A DNA stretch of 45,894 bases, from positions 1-45,894 of the forward strand of contig JACKIG010000031.1 in assembly GCA_020638595.1 (NCBI GenBank), given 5' to 3'. This stretch comes from Rhodospirillaceae bacterium (GTDB lineage: Bacteria > Pseudomonadota > Alphaproteobacteria > DSM-16000 > Inquilinaceae). Below the pieces are notes generated by a model, which searched no databases, had not been told where the DNA came from, and was given only the letters and a program-made list of their open reading frames with translations. Below, piece after piece: positions 17,340 through 23,747 of this stretch (positions within the stretch are counted from its first letter, which is position 1; each line of letters opens with the position of its first letter). The translations under genes and the position numbers were made by a program.

Positions 17340-17756
17340 TCAGGCCATCGTGTCCAGGGCCTTCTGGAAGCGCCCGGCATGGGACTTCTCGGCCTTGGCG
17401 AGCGTCTCGAACCAGTCGGCGATCTCGTCGAAGCCTTCGTCGCGGGCCGTACGCGCCATGCCCGGATACATGTCGGTGTACTCGTGCGTCTCGCCGGCGA
17501 TGGCGGCCTTGAGGTTCATGTCGGTGGCGCCGATCGGCTCGCCCGTCGCCGGATCGCCGACCTCCTCCAGGAACTCCAGATGGCCGTGTGCATGGCCGGT
17601 CTCGCCCTCGGCGGTGGAGCGGAACACGGCGGCGACGTCATTGTAGCCTTCGATATCCGCCTTTTGGGCGAAGTACAGATAGCGGCGATTGGCCTGGCTC
17701 TCGCCGGCAAATGCCTCTTTCAGGTTTTCCTCGGTCTTTGTGCCCTTCAACGACAT
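17340..17756 (-). CDS. Rubrerythrin (ferritin-like diiron domain only)
   Basis: The 138-residue protein is a short rubrerythrin that reduces hydrogen peroxide at a diiron centre in the cytoplasm. Iron ligand motifs are visible in each helix of the four-helix bundle: AFAGESQANRRY, AEGETGHAHGH (ExxH), IAGETHEYTDMY and LAKAEKSH (ExxH). The rubredoxin domain of classic rubrerythrin is missing, so electrons must come from another protein, perhaps the CCG-domain oxidoreductase downstream. The start at 17756 follows GGGAGAACACC. A strong-looking promoter with an Irr-type box lies upstream, and the irr gene itself is the next gene on that side. Confidence 0.95.
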   Translation of the reverse strand: MSLKGTKTEENLKEAFAGESQANRRYLYFAQKADIEGYNDVAAVFRSTAEGETGHAHGHLEFLEEVGDPATGEPIGATDMNLKAAIAGETHEYTDMYPGMARTARDEGFDEIADWFETLAKAEKSHAGRFQKALDTMA

Positions 17757-17857
17757 GGTGTTCTCCCGTTGCCCTGCCACGCGGTCAGAACCCCGATCCG
17801 TGCCGATTGCCCGTTGCCCAAACCCGGCACTCAGGGCCGCGCAGCCTCTGTGAAAAT

Positions 17858-17886
17858 CGTATACACTGTAGCCGGTTGGATATCAA
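17858..17886 (-). promoter_or_regulatory. Sigma-70-type promoter of rubrerythrin
   Basis: On the minus strand, -35 TTGATA (17881-17886) and -10 TATACG (17858-17863) are separated by exactly 17 nt. The start codon of rubrerythrin is about 100 nt downstream. Confidence 0.65.
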
Positions 17887-17903
17887 TTCAGAACGATTCT
17901 AAA
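17887..17903 (-). promoter_or_regulatory. Irr/ICE-like operator
   Basis: The sequence TTTAGAATCGTTCTGAA on the minus strand matches the iron control element TTTAGAA-N3-TTCTAAA at 13 of 14 positions. It abuts the -35 hexamer of the rubrerythrin promoter. A gene for an Irr-type regulator lies next to it. A regulator bound here could block or contact RNA polymerase. Confidence 0.6.
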
Positions 17904-17905
17904 AT

Positions 17906-18352
17906 CTACTCCGCCGCCTGCGCCTTGATCGCGGGCTCGGTGCGCGCCACACGGACGATGACGTCGACCCGCGAAATGCACATGCCCGCCGGCGGCGGCG
18001 GCAGGTCCGAAACGCTCAGCCGCGTCTCCTCGATGTCGAGAAGGTGTCCCGTCTCTTCATTGAAGAAGTGGTGATGCTCGTGCACGTTCGTGTCGAAATA
18101 CGACCGGCCGGCGTCGACGACGACCTCGCGCAACAGCCCTGCCGCCGTGAACTGGTGCAGGGTGTTGTAGATGGTGGCCAGGGAGACGCTGATGCGCGCA
18201 TGGCGGGCTTCCGCGTGCAACTGCTCGGCCGTGACGTGGCGGTCCTCGCCCTCGAACAAGAGCCGACCGAGCGCCAGACGCTGACGCGTCGGCCTCAACC
18301 CCGCTTCCTGCAAACGGTCGAGCACATGTTTATAGGGGCGCGCCGTACTCAT
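17906..18352 (-). CDS. irr: Fur-family iron response regulator Irr
   Basis: The 148-residue protein has the Fur-family winged helix (about 10-85: LRPTRQRLALGRLLF, VSLATIYNTL) and a dimerisation domain with NVHEHHHFFNEETGH. The opening GLRPTRQRLALGxLLF and the triple histidine are typical of Irr rather than Fur, Zur or PerR. Irr responds to haem and controls iron and haem genes in alphaproteobacteria. No N-terminal Cys-Pro haem motif is seen, as in the rhizobial Irr type that lacks it. In-frame ATGs at 18361 and 18367 are also possible; ribosome sites are weak. An ICE-like box lies just past the stop, serving the rubrerythrin downstream. Confidence 0.88.
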   Translation of the reverse strand: MSTARPYKHVLDRLQEAGLRPTRQRLALGRLLFEGEDRHVTAEQLHAEARHARISVSLATIYNTLHQFTAAGLLREVVVDAGRSYFDTNVHEHHHFFNEETGHLLDIEETRLSVSDLPPPPAGMCISRVDVIVRVARTEPAIKAQAAE

Positions 18353-18393
18353 GCCGTGCATACCCATCTGGTCGTATCGAACGCAACAAATAG

Positions 18394-18422
18394 ACAATAG
18401 ACCGGATCGCCAGCCCTCGCAA
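18394..18422 (-). promoter_or_regulatory. Putative promoter of irr
   Basis: On the minus strand TTGCGA (18417-18422), 17 nt, and TATTGT (18394-18399) stand upstream of irr. Transcription would start near 18387, about 35 nt before the chosen ATG. Confidence 0.45.
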
Positions 18423-18436
18423 TGGCAACCGGCCCC

Positions 18437-20965
18437 TCAAGCGTTGCCCGGAACAGCCACAACCCTGTCCCGTCCGGTTCGCTTGGCCTGGTACAGCGCG
18501 CGATCGGACCGATCCAGGGCCGCATCTATCGTTTCGGCACCGACCTGGCATTCCGTCACGCCAATGCTTGCCGTCAGCTTCAACAGGGTCCCGTCGGCCT
18601 TGATCGCCAACTCGGCCAGACTGGACCGCAGCGCTTCCGCCACCGTGACGGCGTTCGCCAGCGGGCAGCCGGGCAGCAGGATGGCGAATTCCTCGCCGCC
18701 GATGCGGCCCAGCAGGTCGCCGGCGCGCAGCTGGCGGCGGCAGTAAGCGCACAGTTCGACCAGCACGTGATCGCCGGTGGCGTGGCCATAGGTGTCGTTG
18801 ATCGCCTTGAAGCGATCCAGGTCCAGCATCAGCAGCGACGCCGGCGCCCCTTCGCGCCGCGCCTGCGCCAGCGCCCGGTCGGCCTGGGCCAGGAAGCTGC
18901 GGCGGTTCCACACGCCCGTCAGCCCATCGGTCGCCGCCAGCTTCATCAGCCGGGTTTCCAGCTGCTTGCGCTCGGTGATGTCGACGACGACGCCGACAAT
19001 GCCTGCCGCCGCACCCTTCGGGTCGGTGAAGACGGATTTATGGACGATGACGTTGCACAGGCTGCCGTCGGCGCGCTCCAGGGTAGTCTCGTAGCTCATC
19101 GCCCCCCCGTCGGCCAGCAGGGCGCCATCCGCCCGCCGTTCGCAGGCGGCCGCGGATTCCGACAGCAGGTCGTCGATCTTGGTGCCGATGATGCGTTCCC
19201 GGGGCAGTCCGTGCATCTCGCAGAACGCGCGGTTGCAGCCCGCATAGCGGGCCTGCGTGTCGGTATAGTAGACGGGGCTGACGATCGTATCCAGCAGGGT
19301 TTCCTGCAAACGGTTGGCCCCTTCCGCCTGCTGACGATCGGCATCGGCCTGCAACAGGGCGTCTTCGGCATGGCGCCTGGCACTGTCCAGTTCCTGCGCC
19401 AATGCCGACAGGGTCCGTGTCGAGGCTTCCAGCCGCGCCTTGCTGGCCTCCAGTTCCTGCTCGTACAGCACACGCTCGGAGATATCGACGATCACCACCT
19501 GCAGGCAGCGTTCGCCCATCCAGTCGACAACGCGGGCCCGCCAGTCGAACCAGACCTCGGTACCGTCCTGGCGCAGCCGGCGCATCTGCTGTGCCGTGCA
19601 CTCCCCCAGCCCGCCGCTCAGCAGCTCCGCCTCGATCGACAGCGTGCGTTCGCGCTCGTTCTCCGGGATCAGCGGCAGCAGCGACGGCAGTGCCGTCACC
19701 TGCGTTGCCCGGTCGAATCCCAGCATGTTGGCGAAGGCACGGTTTGCGAACAGCGGCCGGAGGCCCTGGTGAACGACGATGCCCTGGATTGAGCCTTCGA
19801 TCAGGTCGCGGAAGCGGGCCTCGCTCTCGGCCAGGCTGTTGCGATCCTGCGTGATGGCGGTGTCGATCCGCCCGGCGAAGCGGTGGAACAGCAGCACAAG
19901 GCCGCCCCCGGTCAGCAGGCAGATGATGAGGATCGAGGTGAGGTGGGTCGACTGGTTCGATATGGCGGACGTGACATCAATGGGGGCGACGACAAGGCCC
20001 GCGGGCACGCCCTGGTGATCGGTGAGGGCCGCCGTCGCCATCAGATAGGTGTTGTCCATCGCGCTCGTCACCGTGCCGTCGATGGCGTCCGCCGGCCGGT
20101 CGACGGCGGCGAAGATGGCATCGGGCAGGGGGCTTGCCAGGCGTGCGGCCAGGACCCAGCGGTCCATCAGGTCCCAGTTGGCCGGCCGGCCGGCCATGCG
20201 GGCCGCCGCCTCCCACAAGAGGCGGTCGGTGCTGCCCTTGTCCAGCAGCACCAGCAGCGGCTGGCGGCTGAAGGACGCGACGCTGGAAAGAAGGGTGCCG
20301 ATGTCCCGGCCGATCCGGATATAGCCGATCGTCCGCCCCCCCTCCCGCCAGGGCGCCGCGAGGCTGAGGGATACGAGGCCGTGGTCGTCGACCTCCAGGT
20401 CGGCCACCGCCTCGTCCGCGCGCATGGCCCGCGCCAGGACGGTGCCGGCCGGTGCATCGCCGAAGCGCATCACGTCGTGGACGCGCAGTACCGTCGTGCC
20501 GACCTCGTCGTGGAAGGACCATCGGCTGATGCCGTGGTCGCGGCGCAGGCGGTCGAACAGCGGGGCGGCCCGCAGGATCAGGGCGTGCGTATCCCCGGCG
20601 AGGAAAGCCCGGCGAAGCTCCGCGTCGGCGGCGAGAACATCGAACGTCGCCTTCATCGTCGCGGTATCCCGCTCGATCTGGAAGGCGATCAGGGTACGGA
20701 TCTCGGCGGAGCGCTGTTCGATCTCGCGGCGCTGGTCCTGCCGGAACACGAGGACATGTTCGGCCAGCAGGGCCGTCAGCAGAAGGGCGAAGAAGACGAC
20801 GAGCGGAACCAGCAGCCGGCGTCGGACGGGACCGAGAATCGACGAAACCGCCGGCGACCGAGGGGCGCCGGATGTCTTGGGTACCGATGCGGCACCCCGA
20901 CGCGGCATCCACCAACGCCGAACCGAGGGGCCCGCATCGAATCGGGAGACCAATCCGGGAAACAT
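18437..20965 (-). CDS. Membrane-bound diguanylate cyclase with periplasmic sensor, two PAS and GGDEF
   Basis: The 842-residue protein has a first membrane helix at about 48-74, a periplasmic sensor region of about 260 residues of the double-Cache kind, a second helix near 337-358, two PAS domains (about 375-500 and 545-670) and a GGDEF domain at the end. The active site reads GGEEF (756-760), and RAGD five residues before it is an intact RxxD inhibitory site, so it should be active and feedback-controlled. It makes cyclic-di-GMP. The start is uncertain: ATG 20965 is taken, GTG 20989 and ATG 20908 are alternatives. It begins 36 nt past the rquA stop and might be read from the same transcript. 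Confidence 0.94.
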   Translation of the reverse strand: MFPGLVSRFDAGPSVRRWWMPRRGAASVPKTSGAPRSPAVSSILGPVRRRLLVPLVVFFALLLTALLAEHVLVFRQDQRREIEQRSAEIRTLIAFQIERDTATMKATFDVLAADAELRRAFLAGDTHALILRAAPLFDRLRRDHGISRWSFHDEVGTTVLRVHDVMRFGDAPAGTVLARAMRADEAVADLEVDDHGLVSLSLAAPWREGGRTIGYIRIGRDIGTLLSSVASFSRQPLLVLLDKGSTDRLLWEAAARMAGRPANWDLMDRWVLAARLASPLPDAIFAAVDRPADAIDGTVTSAMDNTYLMATAALTDHQGVPAGLVVAPIDVTSAISNQSTHLTSILIICLLTGGGLVLLFHRFAGRIDTAITQDRNSLAESEARFRDLIEGSIQGIVVHQGLRPLFANRAFANMLGFDRATQVTALPSLLPLIPENERERTLSIEAELLSGGLGECTAQQMRRLRQDGTEVWFDWRARVVDWMGERCLQVVIVDISERVLYEQELEASKARLEASTRTLSALAQELDSARRHAEDALLQADADRQQAEGANRLQETLLDTIVSPVYYTDTQARYAGCNRAFCEMHGLPRERIIGTKIDDLLSESAAACERRADGALLADGGAMSYETTLERADGSLCNVIVHKSVFTDPKGAAAGIVGVVVDITERKQLETRLMKLAATDGLTGVWNRRSFLAQADRALAQARREGAPASLLMLDLDRFKAINDTYGHATGDHVLVELCAYCRRQLRAGDLLGRIGGEEFAILLPGCPLANAVTVAEALRSSLAELAIKADGTLLKLTASIGVTECQVGAETIDAALDRSDRALYQAKRTGRDRVVAVPGNA

Positions 20966-21001
20966 CGCCCGCACATTGGACGCCCGCACATTAAGATCGA
21001 G

Positions 21002-21763
21002 CTAACTTGGATCGGCCGGCTGGTCGGTCCGATCGAAGACGACTTTCTGGTACAGGCCGCCGAAGAACGTCTCCTTGCGCAGCGTGAAGCCCGCAGTACG
21101 GCTGGCATAGCTGGAGATGTCCCGCGCCCACAGGCGCTCGGCAAAGGGCTCCAGCAGGTCGAACACCACCTTCATCACCGGGCGCAGCGGGTGATGCCGG
21201 ATCGGGCCGTGGTAATCGACGAAGACGGCCCGGCCGCCGGGGCCGAGGCGGGCGAGAATGCCGTCCACGATCGTCGTCTTGTATTCATCCGGCACTTCGT
21301 GCAGCAGGAAGAAGCATACGATCGTATCGTACGGCCCGCGATCGCCGAGGCGCGATGCGTCGGCCACCCGGACTTCCGCCTGGGGGAAGCGCGCCAGCTT
21401 GCGCCGGCAATGCTCGACCTGGATCGGTGCCACGTCGATGACGTCCAGCTGGCCGTCGGGGCCGACACGCTCGGCCAGGCGTACGGAGAAATGGCCATAG
21501 ACGCAGGCGGTCTGCAGGACGCGGCCGCCCGGCGCCACTTCCTGCAGCGCGGCGCGCATCAGCCGCGAATAGTTGCCCCACAGGATACCGTGAACGACCA
21601 GGGGATGATCGAAGATGGCCCGCCCGACCGGGCTCAGATACGCCCAGTGATAGGTATCGGAGAGATAGTCGGGGATGGCCGCGATATCCGAACGAACGGC
21701 AGGGTCGCCGTGATCGCACGCGCCGGAATGTGCGGCGCGTGCGATGGCGTCGTCGGTCGGCAT
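21002..21763 (-). CDS. rquA: Rhodoquinone biosynthesis protein RquA
   Basis: The 253-residue protein has the class I methyltransferase fold but matches RquA: YLSDTYHWAYLSPVG, RPLVVHGILWGNYSRL-like and VIDVAPIQVEHCRRKL, then CFFLLHEVPDEYK and FVDYHGPIRHHPL. The glycine motif of normal methyltransferases is replaced by QTACVYGHFS. RquA converts ubiquinone to rhodoquinone, an amino-quinone of low redox potential used for fumarate reduction. The start at 21763 follows AAAGGACC. It is the last gene of an operon with frdABCD and a COQ10-like gene, which strongly supports the role. Residual doubt is only about whether it is a true RquA or a close relative. Confidence 0.9.
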   Translation of the reverse strand: MPTDDAIARAAHSGACDHGDPAVRSDIAAIPDYLSDTYHWAYLSPVGRAIFDHPLVVHGILWGNYSRLMRAALQEVAPGGRVLQTACVYGHFSVRLAERVGPDGQLDVIDVAPIQVEHCRRKLARFPQAEVRVADASRLGDRGPYDTIVCFFLLHEVPDEYKTTIVDGILARLGPGGRAVFVDYHGPIRHHPLRPVMKVVFDLLEPFAERLWARDISSYASRTAGFTLRKETFFGGLYQKVVFDRTDQPADPS

Positions 21764-21785
21764 ACCTTTTGGGTCCTTTCCGGGA

Positions 21786-22268
21786 TTATGGAGTGGCGCT
21801 GTTGGGGGCGAGAACCGGTGCCGGCTCGAGACCGGCGGGATGGTATCGCCTGTGCGCCTCATGCTCGAAAGCGTGCATCAGAAGCTTGATCGCCTCGCCG
21901 GAGATCATCGCCGCGATCTTCGACAGGCGCTGGGATCGGAACTGGAAGTCGACCGTCAGGTCGACGATGCAGTCACCGCTCTGGTCGCGCCGGAATTCCC
22001 AACGCAGGTAGAACGCGCGGAACAGGCCGTCGGCCGCCCGCACTTCGACCCAATCCGGCCGCTGGAACGACGTGCGCGATGTGAAACGCTGGCGGATCAC
22101 CTTCAGCGACACGACCTGATCGGTCATGTAGGCGTTCGGCTCACGGCGGATGATGCGCGCGGCGTCCCACCAAGGCACGAACGTCGGATAGCTCTCGACG
22201 TCGACCACCAGATCGAAGAGCTGCTCCGGTGAGAACCGGAACGCTCGCTGTGTGACATGCAGCGCCAT
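21786..22268 (-). CDS. COQ10/RatA-like START domain protein, probable quinone-binding factor
   Basis: The 160-residue protein is a START/polyketide cyclase-type domain of the COQ10 family: FSPEQLFDLVVDVESYPTFVPWW at the start, and the long C-terminal helix with FRSQRLSKIAAMISGEA. COQ10 proteins bind ubiquinone in a hydrophobic pocket and are needed for efficient respiration. The gene lies 9 nt after frdD and 22 nt before rquA. That context suggests it handles ubiquinone or rhodoquinone for the fumarate reductase or for RquA, which is inference. The alternative name RatA (ribosome association toxin) comes from the same family and is less likely here. Confidence 0.9.
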   Translation of the reverse strand: MALHVTQRAFRFSPEQLFDLVVDVESYPTFVPWWDAARIIRREPNAYMTDQVVSLKVIRQRFTSRTSFQRPDWVEVRAADGLFRAFYLRWEFRRDQSGDCIVDLTVDFQFRSQRLSKIAAMISGEAIKLLMHAFEHEAHRRYHPAGLEPAPVLAPNSATP

Positions 22269-22277
22269 ACCGACCCG

Positions 22278-22613
22278 TCAGATCGCCAGAAGGAACACGA
22301 CGGTCAGGATCGTCCCGATCCCCGCAAGCATATAGCACGCCCAGCGCACGGCGGTATCGTTGTGGATCCCGAAATCATGGGCGGTGATGCGCAGGCGGTG
22401 CGCCGCGTGCCACATCGGCAACAGGATCAGCACCAGCAGCACCGCCTTGCCCAGCCAGTTGTCGGCAAAGGCGTGGGCCCGGTCGTAGGTGACGGCCCCG
22501 GGGAACAGGAAGCCCGTCGTCAGCAGGATCAGGACCGGCAGCACGAAGGCCGCAAGCATCCCGCCTGCAGCAAACGGCAGCCAGACCAGAGGCTTGTGCG
22601 AAGGTGCGGCCAT
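22278..22613 (-). CDS. frdD: Fumarate reductase membrane anchor subunit D
   Basis: The 111-residue membrane protein has three helices and matches E. coli-type FrdD: WLPFAAGGMLAAFVLPVLILL, then AFADNWLGKAVLLVLILLPMWHAAHRLRITAHD. With FrdC it anchors the FrdAB part in the inner membrane and forms the quinol site. Its ATG overlaps the frdC stop by one base (TGATG). The match to FrdD instead of SdhD is clear from the order of motifs and the absence of a haem-ligand pattern like that of succinate dehydrogenase anchors. The start of the COQ10-like gene follows 9 nt later. Confidence 0.93.
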   Translation of the reverse strand: MAAPSHKPLVWLPFAAGGMLAAFVLPVLILLTTGFLFPGAVTYDRAHAFADNWLGKAVLLVLILLPMWHAAHRLRITAHDFGIHNDTAVRWACYMLAGIGTILTVVFLLAI

Positions 22614-23008
22614 CAGACAAGTCCCACGAACAGGAGGATGACGAGCGAGACGCCGACCCAGCCGGCGTAGTGGGCGGCGACGATCATCTTCGGCTCCACC
22701 TTCTCGTCACCGATGCGGATCGGCGGCATGCCCTTGGGCGCCAGCTTGAACCAGGTGATGGTGTGGTAGAGGGCGAAGGCCAGGATGATCAGCTGCAGGA
22801 TGATGCCCAGCGGGCTGCGCATGGCCAACAGATAGGCCGTATATTCCGCCGGCCCTTCCGACAGGCGGATCAGGCCGAGGATCAGCAGCGCCGAATAGAT
22901 GGCGACGGCGATGCAGGTGGCCTCACGCAGCATGTATTCGGTGTAGAATTTCTTTTTCAGCCACCAGGTGAACTTGGGCACCTCGCGGACATAGGGCTTT
23001 CTGCTCAT
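22613..23008 (-). CDS. frdC: Fumarate reductase membrane anchor subunit C
   Basis: The 131-residue protein, the same length as E. coli FrdC, has three membrane helices. The opening RKPYVREVPKFTWW, then FYTEYMLREAT with E29 (the E. coli quinone-site Glu position) and YHTITWFKLAPKG near the middle are FrdC hallmarks. It binds the menaquinol or rhodoquinol head group with FrdD. The ATG overlaps the frdB stop (ATGA). With RquA in the same operon, rhodoquinol is the expected electron donor; that is inference from context. Confidence 0.94.
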   Translation of the reverse strand: MSRKPYVREVPKFTWWLKKKFYTEYMLREATCIAVAIYSALLILGLIRLSEGPAEYTAYLLAMRSPLGIILQLIILAFALYHTITWFKLAPKGMPPIRIGDEKVEPKMIVAAHYAGWVGVSLVILLFVGLV

Positions 23009-23742
23009 GAGCGGCTCCAGGGCATCAGAAAGCTTTTGAAGTAGTCGATGGCCGAATCCATCTTGCCGAGCTGGATGGCCTGTGCCGGGTCGACATGCTT
23101 GGGGCAGGCCTCGGAACAGGCGCCCACGAACGAGCATTCCCACACGCCTTCGCTCTTGGCGAACATGGCCGCCCGCTGGGCCTTGCCGCCGTCGCGCGAG
23201 TCCATGTTGTAGCGGTAGGTCAGTGCCAATGCCGCCGGGCCGACGAACTCGTCGTTCAGCGCGTATTGCGGGCAGGCCGCGTAGCACAGCATGCAGTTGA
23301 TGCACATGGCGTATTGCCGGAAGGCCTCGAGCTGCAGCGGCGTCTGGGTGTAGGCGCCCTCGTCGACCGACTTGGGCTCCTTCGGGATGATATAGGGCTT
23401 GCTGGCCTTCAGCTTCTCCATGAAGTCGTCCATGACGACGACCAGGTCCTTCTCGATCGGGAAGTTGGCCAGCGGCTCGACCCTGATCTTGCCGGGATAG
23501 TCACGGATGAAGGCCTTGCAGGACAGCATGGGCTCGCCGTTGACCATCATGCCGCAGCTGCCGCACACGGCCATATGGCACGACCAGCGATAGGTGACGC
23601 TGCGGTCGATGTGATCCTTCACATGATTGATGGCGTCCAGGACCACCCAGTTTTCGTCACAGGGAACCTGGTACGTCTCGAAATGCGGTTCGCTGTCCGT
23701 TTCCGGATCGTAGCGTAGGATCTCCAGCTCGATCTGTCGCAT
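23005..23742 (-). CDS. frdB: Fumarate reductase iron-sulfur subunit B
   Basis: The 245-residue protein passes electrons from the quinol site to the flavin. The N-terminal plant-type ferredoxin domain ligates a [2Fe-2S] cluster by C55, C60, C63 and C75 (SCHMAVCGSCG, LSCK). The C-terminal domain has CINCMLCYAACP and CSFVGACSEACP for the [4Fe-4S] and [3Fe-4S] clusters. Length and spacing match E. coli FrdB. It starts 5 nt past the frdA stop and ends overlapping frdC, so the four subunits are translationally linked. Confidence 0.95.
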   Translation of the reverse strand: MRQIELEILRYDPETDSEPHFETYQVPCDENWVVLDAINHVKDHIDRSVTYRWSCHMAVCGSCGMMVNGEPMLSCKAFIRDYPGKIRVEPLANFPIEKDLVVVMDDFMEKLKASKPYIIPKEPKSVDEGAYTQTPLQLEAFRQYAMCINCMLCYAACPQYALNDEFVGPAALALTYRYNMDSRDGGKAQRAAMFAKSEGVWECSFVGACSEACPKHVDPAQAIQLGKMDSAIDYFKSFLMPWSRS

Positions 23743-23747
23743 CGTCT

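Noticed and set aside
21786..22268. RatA toxin of a toxin-antitoxin pair
   Set aside because: No RatB-like partner is next to it, and the neighbours are quinone-related genes, which favours the COQ10 role.
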